A DNA stretch of 64,000 nt from Prevotella sp. (GTDB lineage Bacteria; Bacteroidota; Bacteroidia; Bacteroidales; Bacteroidaceae), in assembly GCA_017458005.1 (NCBI GenBank), contig JAFTGH010000017.1, forward strand, positions 124,001-188,000. The letters run 5' to 3'. The position numbers and the translations under genes are program-made. How positions within the stretch are numbered: the first letter of the stretch is position 1; each line of letters opens with the position of its first letter. The notes beneath the pieces are model-generated. The model saw only the letters and a program-made list of their open reading frames with translations. It did not search any database and was not told the origin of the DNA. Positions 19,963 through 28,546 of this stretch are shown here, in pieces.

Positions 19963-21114
19963 ATGAGCAAACTGATACATATAAACAAGGAATATGCTGA
20001 GTGGATTAAGTCACTTAGCCTACGTTTCCGCCAGAGCCAAATAAAGGCTGCTGTGAGGGTGAACAGTGAACTGTTGCAGTTTTACTGGTCTTTGGGCAAA
20101 GACATAGTAGAGCGTGACATGGAGAATAAATACGGGTCAGGATTCTTCAAAAACCTCAGTCTTGATCTGAAGGATGAGTTCCCTGATGTCAAGGGTTTCT
20201 CTCCTACTAACCTTGGTTATATCAAGAGATTCTACCTGCTGTATTCCAATGCTTTCGAGATTCACCCCCAACTTGGGGGCAATTGTCCTCCAGCTGCTGA
20301 CTATACAAATTACCCCCAAGTTGAGGGTAATTCTAAATCTGCTGAAACGCAGAACGTTGAAGAAATCATTATGGCAAAAGCGAGTCGTGACATATTCTCT
20401 ACTCCGTGGGGACATCACAAGTTGCTAATAGACAAATTTCTAAAAGCTCCAGAAAAGGCGATATTCTATGTTCATAAGACCGTTGAAAACGGATGGAGCC
20501 GTGCCGTGCTTGATAATGTCATCGACACAAAGTTATATGAGCGTGAAGGGAAAGCCGTTACCAATTTCCAATCGGCTCTGCCAGCTCCATTGAGTGACCT
20601 TGCCCAGGAAATCACGCGAGACCCGTATCTGTTCGATTACACCCAGCTTCGTGGCAAATACGATGAGACGGAGTTGAAAGATGCACTGATGACCAATGTT
20701 CAGAAACTTCTCCTTGAACTTGGAAATGGCTTTGCCTTTATGGGAAGAGAGTATCGAATGGTCGTGGACGGTGAAGAACTCTTCTGCGATATGCTATTTT
20801 ATAATACGCATATCCATAGTTACGTCATTGCGGAGATAAAGACTCAAAAGTTTGAACCTTCATTCTTGGGCCAACTTAGCGGTTATGTCTCTTGTGCCAA
20901 CCACATATTGAAGAGAAATGGTGATAATGACACTATAGGACTGCTTATCTGTAAGAGTAAGAACGAAGTCATGGCCCGCTATGCCCTTGAAGGTTATAAC
21001 CAGCCATTGGGTATATCAGAATATGAGCTGTCAAAGGTATTCCCTGAGAATTTCAAGAGTTCACTTCCCTCCATCGAAGATATTGAAAACGAACTGAAAG
21101 AACGGGAGTTATGA
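19963..21114 (+). CDS. PDDEXK nuclease domain protein of the DUF1016/YhcG family
   Basis: 383 residues. The N-terminal DUF1016 part has the typical VNSELLQFYWSLGKDIVERD and GFSPTNLGYIKRFY. The C-terminal PD-(D/E)xK core is around residues 265-300: FMGREYRMVVDGEELFCDMLFYN supplies the aspartate and YVIAEIKTQKF the E-x-K. Family members are predicted DNA nucleases often carried on mobile elements and next to restriction systems. The stop codon overlaps the next start (ATGA, 21111-21114), so the two genes form a coupled pair. Function in defence or element maintenance is inferred. Confidence 0.88.
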   Translation: MSKLIHINKEYAEWIKSLSLRFRQSQIKAAVRVNSELLQFYWSLGKDIVERDMENKYGSGFFKNLSLDLKDEFPDVKGFSPTNLGYIKRFYLLYSNAFEIHPQLGGNCPPAADYTNYPQVEGNSKSAETQNVEEIIMAKASRDIFSTPWGHHKLLIDKFLKAPEKAIFYVHKTVENGWSRAVLDNVIDTKLYEREGKAVTNFQSALPAPLSDLAQEITRDPYLFDYTQLRGKYDETELKDALMTNVQKLLLELGNGFAFMGREYRMVVDGEELFCDMLFYNTHIHSYVIAEIKTQKFEPSFLGQLSGYVSCANHILKRNGDNDTIGLLICKSKNEVMARYALEGYNQPLGISEYELSKVFPENFKSSLPSIEDIENELKEREL

Positions 21115-22055
21115 TGGGCTTTATACGTAAGTTGATGATTCTTCCGAGGCTATTGAAGATTCTCAAACTAATAGATCCGAAAAAACTTGAAGGAGTTAAC
21201 GACATTCTGGAGCGGGTCTATCCTGGCATCAAAGACGAGATAACGAGGCTTGTTGAACGTGGAGATGTCCGTGCCATGAACAAGACACTCGATTATATCA
21301 ATAATCATGGTGGTGCCGAGAAGATAGCAGAATATTACAATAGTGCCGACCAGGAGGGACAACAAGAAATGCTCTCCGCATTCAACGAGGCTTTCAGACC
21401 CGGTGCTCCATTCGAAGATGCCGTTCTGACACTGGATAGTCTTGCAAAGGTGAAGGACATGGGAGTTTATACTCAACTCTTTGGCGACGTGAAAGATAAC
21501 GTCATCATGACCAGTGTCAAACTTGGCTATCGAACAGCCGATGACTGGCGGACATTCGTTCGCAGGCAGCATGAGGCCAACAATGATGTGCTGCTTGGTG
21601 TTCTTGATGAAATACAAGAGGGCGGCACGAAAGTTGAGAGCCCGATTGCGGACGAGAACAAGACTGTTCAGACGGGCAACCAAAACGACGAACCATCTGG
21701 ATATGATTTCCCTATGGAACTTTTAGGGAAACTATATGAATATGACAATGTCGTTTTCAAGCATATCTCCTCAGAATATGAGTTTGCAAGCATTATGCTG
21801 AGAAAACCACATCAGGAGAAAATAGTAGAGTGTTCCGGCAAGAAAGTTCTGGCCTATCACATCTTGTGGAGATTGCGTAGCCTGTTGCCTGAGAATATGC
21901 GGGAGGCATGGATAAACAATATCGCTGATGAATGTGGCTATGATGTCACCACTATCAGCAAAAAATACAAAGACGAAACAAACATGAAAGACCAGAACTT
22001 GACGCTACTGAAGAAATTGAGTTCACTATTTGACGGCTACGACACGCAGAAATAA
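21111..22055 (+). CDS. Hypothetical protein coupled to the PDDEXK nuclease
   Basis: 314 residues, no family recognised. It starts with a short hydrophobic/basic stretch (FIRKLMILPRLLKILKLI), then helical segments, a low-complexity acidic linker near residues 175-205 and a second helical part with HILWRLRSLLPENMREAWINNIADECGYD. The 4-base overlap with the nuclease gene means it is probably made in step with it. It could be a nuclease partner or inhibitor. A terminator follows at 22078-22112. Confidence 0.65.
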   Translation: MMGFIRKLMILPRLLKILKLIDPKKLEGVNDILERVYPGIKDEITRLVERGDVRAMNKTLDYINNHGGAEKIAEYYNSADQEGQQEMLSAFNEAFRPGAPFEDAVLTLDSLAKVKDMGVYTQLFGDVKDNVIMTSVKLGYRTADDWRTFVRRQHEANNDVLLGVLDEIQEGGTKVESPIADENKTVQTGNQNDEPSGYDFPMELLGKLYEYDNVVFKHISSEYEFASIMLRKPHQEKIVECSGKKVLAYHILWRLRSLLPENMREAWINNIADECGYDVTTISKKYKDETNMKDQNLTLLKKLSSLFDGYDTQK

Positions 22056-22077
22056 CACAACCCGCAATCAGCAAATT

Positions 22078-22112
22078 CGGTGCATATTCGATGTGAATAT
22101 GTGCCGTTTTTT
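22078..22112 (+). terminator. Terminator after the nuclease pair
   Basis: CGGTGCATATTC (22078-22089) pairs with GAATATGTGCCG (22095-22106), with two G-T pairs, followed by six T. A rho-independent terminator for the integrase-nuclease side of element 1. Confidence 0.75.
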
Positions 22113-22138
22113 GTTTCATGCAATGCCATGAACAACCA

Positions 22139-22298
22139 TTTCCACGCATTTCCACGCAAAAGGCATTCCATGAAACACCAAAACACCTCTATATTGCCAT
22201 TCCTTTTCATCTTATCTTGTTGTGTTTTAGAAAGTTATATTCAACAGGAATAAAAGCGCTAAAAGTTTAAGTGCCACTTGCATCCACTTTTCCACGCA
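22139..22298 (+). repeat. TTTCCACGCA repeats, possible iterons
   Basis: TTTCCACGCA occurs twice directly side by side (22139-22148 and 22149-22158) and again at 22289-22298, 35 bases before the HTH gene. They lie in the gene-free stretch in front of the HTH and RepA-like genes, where iterons or excisionase sites would be expected. No other gene-like feature was seen between 22113 and 22332. Confidence 0.5.
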
Positions 22299-22332
22299 TG
22301 ACCTTTGCAGCGGATTTAAAAAAATTGCAAAT

Positions 22333-22605
22333 ATGAGTGGAAACTTCATTATGATTTCGGAGGAAGACCTTGAGAAGGCTTTCACCAAGGTGCTCGAGAA
22401 ATATCTCAGCACACACAAGTTAGCAGAGAAGTCCTCTACTGAAGAGGACAAGTATTTATCAAGTGACGAGGCTTGTGACTACATGCACGTTACGCCCAGT
22501 ACGCTATGGAGGATGCGGCAACGAGGCGAGATTGTGGTTCACAAGGTTGGCGGTCGCTGCCTTTACTCCAAAAACGACTTGGACACATTAATAAATAAAG
22601 GATAA
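22333..22605 (+). CDS. Helix-turn-helix excisionase-like protein
   Basis: 90 residues. The N-terminal half is a short helix; the C-terminal half is a MerR/excisionase-type winged helix (HTH_17): YLSSDEACDYMHVTPSTLWRMRQRGEIVVHKVGGRCLYSKNDLDTLI. Proteins of this kind bend DNA for excision or control replication genes in Bacteroidota mobilizable elements. It is followed after 3 bases by the RepA-like ATPase, so both are in one operon. Confidence 0.88.
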   Translation: MSGNFIMISEEDLEKAFTKVLEKYLSTHKLAEKSSTEEDKYLSSDEACDYMHVTPSTLWRMRQRGEIVVHKVGGRCLYSKNDLDTLINKG

Positions 22606-22608
22606 GGT

Positions 22609-23550
22609 ATGGAAATGGACATTATCAACCAATCGTTCAAGGCTCTCCAAGAGAGTGAGCCTGTAGATGGAGGCGGATTCCACGTCGAGGCGATGAACAA
22701 GTGCATCAGCCATGCCCATCAGTTGCCACCATTGGTTTCGCTCTATCCTGATATTGTGCTCGAAGGTGATCTTAGCATCATCTTCGGGCAGTCAGGCATC
22801 GGCAAAACCATCTTCGCTATGCAGATTGCCCGCTATATCGCTGAGAATGGAAAACGGCTGCTGTATGTGGACTGTGAAATGACACCCCGACAGTTGGGCA
22901 ACCGCTACGAGACGGCCAACTTTCCTCCCACCTTCCTTCGTGCAGAGATGGACAGAGAGCATCCTGCCGAGGATGTTCTTAAAGGGATAGAGGAAGTGGC
23001 TGCGGCTAATCATGTGGAAGTGGTGTTCATCGACAACATCACGGCCTTAGGGCAGTCGCTTGACAGGAGTGCCGATGCTGGTGCTTTGATGGCCTCGCTG
23101 AATGCCCTGAAGAAAAAGTACAACTGGACATTGGTGGTGCTCAACCATGTGCCTAAGATGTTCTCAGGCAATGTTCCTCTTTCCCTTTCAGCCATGCAAG
23201 GGTCAGCCAAGATAAACCAGCTGATAGATGATGCTATCGGACTGGCCCAATCCAGCATTGACTCAAGCCTTGTTTACGTGAAGCAATGTAAGTGGCGTAA
23301 TGGTGAGTTGACGATGGGGGCTGACCATGTGGCGGTCTATGAACGCCGCAAGGATGAAGATGGCAATCTGGGGTTCATCAGTCGTGGTTTCGGCACAGAA
23401 CAGGAGCACCTGAGCGTTGAGAACGGCAACGATAGGGAAGAAATGAAGGCCCGCATAAGAGAACTCTCTGCTAAAGGGATGACGCAGACGGCCATTGCCA
23501 ATCAACTCGGCACCTCGCAAAGTAAGGTATCAAGGCTGCTGAAAGAGTAG
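22609..23550 (+). CDS. RepA-like RecA-fold ATPase (AAA_25)
   Basis: 313 residues. Walker A GQSGIGKT is near residues 60-67, Walker B VVFIDNITAL near 140, and the motif LVVLNHVPK fits the hexameric RepA/RecA-like replicative helicases of plasmids and mobilizable elements. A C-terminal helix-turn-helix (residues about 285-313, MTQTAIANQLGTSQSKVSRLL) is an addition that may let it bind its own origin or promoter. It probably helps replicate the excised circle of element 1. Confidence 0.87.
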   Translation: MEMDIINQSFKALQESEPVDGGGFHVEAMNKCISHAHQLPPLVSLYPDIVLEGDLSIIFGQSGIGKTIFAMQIARYIAENGKRLLYVDCEMTPRQLGNRYETANFPPTFLRAEMDREHPAEDVLKGIEEVAAANHVEVVFIDNITALGQSLDRSADAGALMASLNALKKKYNWTLVVLNHVPKMFSGNVPLSLSAMQGSAKINQLIDDAIGLAQSSIDSSLVYVKQCKWRNGELTMGADHVAVYERRKDEDGNLGFISRGFGTEQEHLSVENGNDREEMKARIRELSAKGMTQTAIANQLGTSQSKVSRLLKE

Positions 23551-23584
23551 TCGCTGATTATTCATTATTCACATTATTCATTCT

Positions 23585-23607
23585 GCATAATTGCATAATT
23601 TGCATAA
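23585..23607 (+). repeat. Three GCATAA repeats before the primase-like gene
   Basis: GCATAA at 23585, 23593 and 23602 (steps of 8 and 9 bases), directly after AT-rich ATTCATTATTCACATT repeats. The stretch is very A/T-rich and could be an unwinding site beside replication genes. It ends 12 bases before ATG 23620. Confidence 0.4.
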
Positions 23608-23619
23608 ACGGAATAAGAC

Positions 23620-24300
23620 ATGGACGATAAAGAACTGAAACAGATACTTGCAACCAAGGCTCCTGCCTGTGAACGGTCATTCATAGAGATTCCGAGGGAA
23701 GATGTAGTTCCCCGTCTTTCCTCTTTGGCCGACTATCTGGACAAAGTTGTGAGATATGATACGAAGATGATGAACCGCATTGATGACCTCGTTATGCGTT
23801 ATCGGACAGGAGCGGCTTACAAGACGATGAACGAACACTTTGGCACTGTTCTGCCTCGCATCAATCAGAAAGGGATGATAGTTGGCGGAAATGTCATCTA
23901 CTACAATACCGATGACGGAACCATGCTTCAGAAGGACGGACTCGTTGACCATCTCTATTCCTGGTATGCCTTCGACTATTATACAGACCCTAACGTGTTC
24001 TTTGGTGAGCATCTTTGTCGTGGCAGACAGACTGCCATCGTCCAAGAAGAAAAGACTGCAATGCTTGGAGCACTGGCCTATCCTGAAATCGATTGGCTGG
24101 CAGTCGGTGTCGGCAACAACCTGACGGACGAGATGATGAAGAAGTTCATTGGCCGACAGGTCATCCTTTTCCCTGATGATTTCTGCTTCGACTTCTGGTC
24201 GGAACACTTCGGCAGTAAGTTCAAGGTGGATGACAGTTTTACCCGACGTGACATCAACCAGTATCTGGTAGACTACATTCATAGCCAACAAGTACCGTAA
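23620..24300 (+). CDS. DUF6371/Toprim-like primase-associated protein
   Basis: 226 residues. The middle has IVQEEKTAMLGALAYPEIDWLAVGVGNNL and then VILFPDDFCFDFW. The conserved Glu after the hydrophobic strand and the later DD pair are the pattern of a Toprim fold. Such proteins stand with RepA-like ATPases in Bacteroidota mobilizable elements and are predicted to act in priming DNA replication. It is complete and in line with the two genes before it. Confidence 0.75.
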   Translation: MDDKELKQILATKAPACERSFIEIPREDVVPRLSSLADYLDKVVRYDTKMMNRIDDLVMRYRTGAAYKTMNEHFGTVLPRINQKGMIVGGNVIYYNTDDGTMLQKDGLVDHLYSWYAFDYYTDPNVFFGEHLCRGRQTAIVQEEKTAMLGALAYPEIDWLAVGVGNNLTDEMMKKFIGRQVILFPDDFCFDFWSEHFGSKFKVDDSFTRRDINQYLVDYIHSQQVP

Positions 24301-24614
24301 GCCGAAAAAACGGCGGGGGAATGAAGGGCTTGCCCTTGATATAGCCCACTATAACTACGAGCTGCGCATCGTAGTTGTGGGCTCTCCCGAGGGGCTTAAG
24401 GCTTTGCCCTAAGAACCCACCAAGGGCTGCTCGCCCTATGGAACCTCGCAAGGGGGTGGCCCTCCCCCTTGACCGCCCCGCTTAGTGGCATCTGCCCCTA
24501 AGAACCCTGAGCAGGGAGTGACTTTCTCCCTGCACCCACCAATCAGGGTTCACACCCGATACCCCTATTGGGAAGAATAACACAATAGTATAAACATAAT
24601 AAAATAGTAATAAT
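24301..24614 (+). other. oriT-like region with nested hairpins
   Basis: No gene. It holds AACTACGA (8-base loop) TCGTAGTT inside a longer stem ending GCCCAC/GTGGGC (about 24341-24382), and a nested pair just before the relaxase gene: GCAGGGAG (24511-24518) with CTCCCTGC (24526-24533), enclosed by AACCCTGA (24503-24510) and TCAGGGTT (24543-24550). Strong inverted repeats immediately upstream of a mobV gene are the usual place of the transfer origin. The exact nick site is not identified. Confidence 0.65.
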
Positions 24615-25937
24615 ATGGCAACAATAGCAAAAGCATCTGAGCACATCAAACCGTGCAACATTGCTCAATGCGAACGACACAACAGGCGAGATGCTGAATA
24701 TATCAAGTCTCTCGACCCGACACGGTTATACATACGCCTCGACTTGACCCACAACAATGAATGTTATGTCGCACCAGGCATGGAGGGTGTTACCCTTCAG
24801 CAGCACTATGACCATCTCAAAGTACTGGTCAAGGAAAAGACAGGCAGGGCAATGCAGGAGAAGGACGTAGAATATAAAGACAAGAAAGGCGTGACGCGAG
24901 TACGCAAAGGGAGCAGTCCTATCCGTGAAGGTGTGGTCAATATCAAGCCCGACACTACAATGGACGACTTGCTGCAATATGTCAATCGGGTACATGAGAG
25001 GTGGGGCATCACTGCCATACAGATACACATGCACAGAGACGAAGGGCATTATGAAAACCCTGAGGACGAATCGACATGGCAGCCTAACCTTCATGCACAC
25101 ATCATCTGGGACTGGATAGACCATACAACAGGCAAGTCCTTCAAGTTGAATGCCGAAGATATGTCAGCAATTCAAGATATGGTAGCAGAGACTTTGGAGA
25201 TGGAACGTGGAAAGCGAAAGTCTGAGACAGGACGCGACCATCTGGAGCGCAACGATTACATCATCCAGGCACAGAAGGAGAAAAGCGCAAAACTTGATGC
25301 CGAGATTGCGGAGAAGCGGGACAGACTCGATGCTGAGAACGGCAATGCCATCAAGTCAGGTGTGGCCAACCTCTTTGGAAGGGGGAAATATGCCGATATG
25401 GAGAGGGAGAACAAGTTGCTGAAAGAGAAACTGACGAAGCAAAAGGCGGATTTACAGCAGAAATATCAACAAGCCTTAGATGTTGCGCAAACCAGAAAAG
25501 CCCAACAACTCGCCGAGAAAGACAAGCAAATCGAAGAACTCCAGACCAAGTTAAAGCGCGAGGTGTTCAGCCATCAGCAGGATAATCAGGAAAAGGACAG
25601 AATTATCCGTCAAAAGGAGAGCATCATCAATGATTATCGTGAGCGTCTTGGTCATTATCTGAACACTCTCTCTGAACTGTTGCGTGGTGCCGTGAAGGCT
25701 GTTATCGATTATGTTCAGTTAGGCTATCGCTGTTTCAACAATCGTCAGGAAGGCGATGTGAGACGCTATATGAATAGCCAGCCTGATAAGGAAGAAGCAG
25801 CAAACATGGTGCTTTGTGCCTCACAGCCCTTCTTAAAAGCCGATGAATCAGAACGGGTGAAAGGGCAACTCACCAACATTTTGAAGAACATGAAGGAAGG
25901 ACACCTGCAAAGTCGAAGTCACGGATTTCACATGTGA
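24615..25937 (+). CDS. MobV-type relaxase (Mob/Pre plasmid recombination family)
   Basis: 440 residues. The N-terminal relaxase domain has YIRLDLTHNN near the start, HMHRDEGHYE and PNLHAHIIWDW near residues 137-170: the histidine-rich metal motif of the MobV family. A long coiled coil follows (residues about 215-340) and a helical end. It should nick the oriT just upstream and lead the strand through a helper's conjugation channel. This is what makes element 1 mobilizable. A short inverted repeat after the stop codon may end transcription. Confidence 0.9.
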   Translation: MATIAKASEHIKPCNIAQCERHNRRDAEYIKSLDPTRLYIRLDLTHNNECYVAPGMEGVTLQQHYDHLKVLVKEKTGRAMQEKDVEYKDKKGVTRVRKGSSPIREGVVNIKPDTTMDDLLQYVNRVHERWGITAIQIHMHRDEGHYENPEDESTWQPNLHAHIIWDWIDHTTGKSFKLNAEDMSAIQDMVAETLEMERGKRKSETGRDHLERNDYIIQAQKEKSAKLDAEIAEKRDRLDAENGNAIKSGVANLFGRGKYADMERENKLLKEKLTKQKADLQQKYQQALDVAQTRKAQQLAEKDKQIEELQTKLKREVFSHQQDNQEKDRIIRQKESIINDYRERLGHYLNTLSELLRGAVKAVIDYVQLGYRCFNNRQEGDVRRYMNSQPDKEEAANMVLCASQPFLKADESERVKGQLTNILKNMKEGHLQSRSHGFHM

Positions 25938-26056
25938 TACTTCATCAAATATAAGCCAGCCGACATTATCGACTGGCTCGTATATTATAGAAGAAAGTCT
26001 ATCCCTCCTGACAGGCCTATACGAAAGAGCTCCAAGCTTATTGATTACGTTTGTTT

Positions 26057-26680
26057 TTATGTGTTCAACTTCGTTCTTTCCCGCAGTAGAATGCCTTTGT
26101 ATGCATCCTTAACACTCCTTTCTCCATAATGACTTTGAGGCGAGAACAACCGCTTCCTGACAAAATCTATCTTTTGCTCATGCCAATAGGATTCGCCAGG
26201 CTCGATGTACATTTTTTCGAAAGGAAATTTAGTCTCTCGCCATCCGTTATAATCGTTGTCAATCAGCGCTGTCTCTCTTAGCTTTCTTTCAACCAGCGAA
26301 TAGAATTCCTTGTCATGTCTGCCGTCTGGCAAAGCTAAATGGCACAACTCGTGTATGATAGTAGTTTGTATGCCAATATAGTCACATTCAAAGAGCATGT
26401 GATAGCCGTATGTGATATAGTATGTTCTCGGAACGGCCCTGGCGAGACAACGTTTCATAAAGAAGCATCCCACGTGGACATTGATGCAATCCGACATCAC
26501 CTCGTCGCGGAAGTAGGCATTCGCAATTCGTAGAGTTTCTTGCTCGAAATACATTTCTCCGTATACTAATAGGCGTATGAACGTTTCAATAGGAGTCTTT
26601 TTGAATTCCTTGTCCCGCAATTCAGCTAAAGCCTGCGCTGTCTGCCATACCTCGAATAATGAGTTATATTCCTTTTCCAT
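26057..26680 (-). CDS. SprT-like zinc metalloprotease, last gene of the FtsZ-like operon
   Basis: 207 residues from ATG 26680 (MEKEYNSLFEVWQ); an ATG 14 codons upstream exists but would overlap the previous gene. The zinc motif HELCHLALPDGRHDKEF is near residues 109-125: HExxH with a downstream His in GRHD, as in SprT/WLM-type metallopeptidases. No signal peptide, so it acts in the cytoplasm. It follows the 248-residue protein after 14 bases and is the fourth gene of the operon that starts with the FtsZ-like pair. Target unknown. Confidence 0.75.
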   Translation of the reverse strand: MEKEYNSLFEVWQTAQALAELRDKEFKKTPIETFIRLLVYGEMYFEQETLRIANAYFRDEVMSDCINVHVGCFFMKRCLARAVPRTYYITYGYHMLFECDYIGIQTTIIHELCHLALPDGRHDKEFYSLVERKLRETALIDNDYNGWRETKFPFEKMYIEPGESYWHEQKIDFVRKRLFSPQSHYGERSVKDAYKGILLRERTKLNT

Positions 26681-26694
26681 GTTGTGTTTTGTAT

Positions 26695-27441
26695 TTATCG
26701 GTTGTTGTCGTAAAAGTCGCATTTCTTCCAGTCCAAGTCATCATAATAGTCCTCACTGTTGTAAGTATGATAGTCGCATTCCACTTTCAATTCAATGTTG
26801 AAGTCACGCACCCATAGTAGATCGAAGATGGAAAACTCCATGTGCTCAAAGAGGTCGTGGAAAGGATAGATGAGATGCATATCCTTGGTCATCTCTCTGT
26901 CAAGTCCTTCGTTGTAGTTGTCACGCTCTCCTTCTGCAAAGACACCATATAGCATGTCGTTCTCAGTCTCGATACGAGAGTCAAGGCTTGTGATTCGAAA
27001 ACTTCCAGCGGCACTGGTGTCATAGATGGGCATAAACCTATCAAGAGAGCCATTCAATACGGCCCACATCTTCTTAGCACGCATGGTCTGTATTGGATGA
27101 ATCGCTGAATAGCCATAACCGAGGAAACACATTCCCTCCACTTCCCAAGAGCCAGGCAAATGAGTATCTTTGGTGGTCTGATAGAGGGCAATCGTCCGTT
27201 TCCGCATTTCTTTCAACTGAATTGTAAGGGCTTCGTTGAAATCATGGAGTAGCTGCTTGTATTTTTCATCCATCACGAGCATATCATTCAATACATTCTT
27301 CCTGATGCCAAGCAATCTCCTGATGGCAAACACTTCCGTCTCGTCGTGCGTACATCTTCTCTCATTGTCGAAGTAGATACTCAGGATCTCCTGTTCTATT
27401 TCCCTGACAGCTTTGGTGTTGAAAATCTCTTGTACTGTCAT
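26695..27441 (-). CDS. Hypothetical protein of the FtsZ-like operon
   Basis: 248 residues, no family recognised. The first half is helical (REIEQEILSIYF, LHDFNEALTIQLKEMRKRTIALY); the second half is probably beta-rich and acidic, with a tyrosine/aspartate-rich tail (SEDYYDDLDWKKCDFYD). No signal or membrane segment. Its place between a split FtsZ-like pair and a metalloprotease suggests an adaptor or effector role, which is inference only. Confidence 0.65.
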   Translation of the reverse strand: MTVQEIFNTKAVREIEQEILSIYFDNERRCTHDETEVFAIRRLLGIRKNVLNDMLVMDEKYKQLLHDFNEALTIQLKEMRKRTIALYQTTKDTHLPGSWEVEGMCFLGYGYSAIHPIQTMRAKKMWAVLNGSLDRFMPIYDTSAAGSFRITSLDSRIETENDMLYGVFAEGERDNYNEGLDREMTKDMHLIYPFHDLFEHMEFSIFDLLWVRDFNIELKVECDYHTYNSEDYYDDLDWKKCDFYDNNR

Positions 27442-27458
27442 AGTCCTATGTTTTTATT

Positions 27459-27881
27459 TTACTTGCTGCATATCATCAAAAGACTGAGACTTTTGTCCAG
27501 AGAGTCATCAATGCCCAAACCCCATATTACAGAAACTTCATTTGGGAAGCATCCGATGATGTCTTTAACGTTGCTCATCTCACTCATCTTAATTGGGTGC
27601 AGGCGTGAGGTCTTGAATAGAAGTATCACCTTATTATATTGTGAAAGGTCAACGGAAGGGTTGTCAGATAGTTGATGAAAGATTTGTTCCATCCTCCCAA
27701 CTCCGTTATTATTGCTCAAAGATATTTTGCATCTTTGAATATTCGATTCTTTGTAAAGATATAGCAAATCTTTCTTGTAAAGGTGAACCATCGTGGATGT
27801 TGTAGCAACTTCATCAATGACTCCTTCAAGTACCGATTTACGGACTTGTAATTGGATTATGTCAGTTTCAATTCTTATCAT
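27459..27881 (-). CDS. Probable FtsZ/tubulin C-terminal domain as a separate protein
   Basis: 140 residues. The second half reads like the FtsZ C-terminal domain: a helix that ends LSDNPSVDL, then NKVILLFKTSRLHPIKMSEM, NVKDIIGCF, SVIWGLGIDDSLDKSLSLLMI. In FtsZ the same order is a helix ending NPLL, a strand ILVNIT, a helix, then ATVVIGTxID and RVTVVATG. It overlaps the FtsZ-like GTPase gene by 14 bases in another frame, so it is its partner. The first half would cover the T7/H8 region but lacks a clear NxDxxD synergy loop. A frameshifted fusion is possible but less likely, because this gene has its own ATG and the GTPase part ends with a natural basic tail. Confidence 0.6.
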   Translation of the reverse strand: MIRIETDIIQLQVRKSVLEGVIDEVATTSTMVHLYKKDLLYLYKESNIQRCKISLSNNNGVGRMEQIFHQLSDNPSVDLSQYNKVILLFKTSRLHPIKMSEMSNVKDIIGCFPNEVSVIWGLGIDDSLDKSLSLLMICSK

Positions 27882-28521
27882 GTCGTTTGGGGATTATAAT
27901 GCGACTGAGTTTTGCTAAGATAGAAGGCTGCTTGGGTTTGCCTGCTGTTCCCATATAATCGACAATTGTCTGAATAACCTTACTGATAAGCTCATCAGCC
28001 TTCATAAAAGCCTCTGTCATAGACAGGTCTTTATATTTACGAATGATATGTTGGTTATTAAGTAGAAACAGAGCATCGACCTCCTTTGATAGTTCCTCAA
28101 GGCCGTTTAGGGCTTGATAATATTTCTTATCTCCCTCAAAAGCAAAGGGAAGCGTTACGACACCAATCGTTGTAATGCTTTTCTTTGTAGACTCACGTGC
28201 AATTACAGGCGATGCCCCTGTACCACAGCCGCCACCCAGACAAGAGACAATAAACAGCGTTGATGTTTCTTCATCCAGCAAACTCTTCACCTCTGCCATT
28301 TGTCCTTCTGCTGCAGCCCGTGCCTTTTCAGGTATATTACCAGCCCCAAGCCCTTCGGTGCCGAGTTGAACTATGGCAGGGGCCATTGATCTTTCAAGTA
28401 CGGAGGAATCCATATCGCAGGCTACTAACGATAAATTGCTCTCACTGTTACGGCTAATGTGGTTCAGAATGTTATTTCCGCCACAGCCAACCCCGATTAT
28501 TTTAATTTTTCTTGCACTCAT
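27868..28521 (-). CDS. FtsZ/tubulin-like GTPase domain protein, lacks the C-terminal domain
   Basis: 217 residues from ATG 28521 (MSARKIKIIGVG); upstream codons cover the promoter. It keeps the nucleotide-binding half of FtsZ: GVGCGGNN at residues 10-17 (T1), DMDSSVL near 36, and the tubulin signature GGGCGTG at 96-102. It ends after the central helix H7 region (KADELISKVIQTIVDYM) with a basic tail. A cell-division FtsZ has about 300 or more residues with a second domain. Here that domain seems to be the next gene. A role in a polymer-based defence or maintenance module of the element is inferred. Confidence 0.8.
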   Translation of the reverse strand: MSARKIKIIGVGCGGNNILNHISRNSESNLSLVACDMDSSVLERSMAPAIVQLGTEGLGAGNIPEKARAAAEGQMAEVKSLLDEETSTLFIVSCLGGGCGTGASPVIARESTKKSITTIGVVTLPFAFEGDKKYYQALNGLEELSKEVDALFLLNNQHIIRKYKDLSMTEAFMKADELISKVIQTIVDYMGTAGKPKQPSILAKLSRIIIPKRHDKN

Positions 28522-28546
28522 GATGATATAATTTTGATTTTGAGTG

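Noticed and set aside
23607..23620. A further copy of the CGGAATAAG motif before the primase-like gene
   Set aside because: The match to the motif at 16675 is short and stands alone; it may be chance.
27868..28521. Cell-division FtsZ
   Set aside because: Only the GTPase half, no C-terminal tail for FtsA/ZipA-type partners, and it lies on a mobile element.
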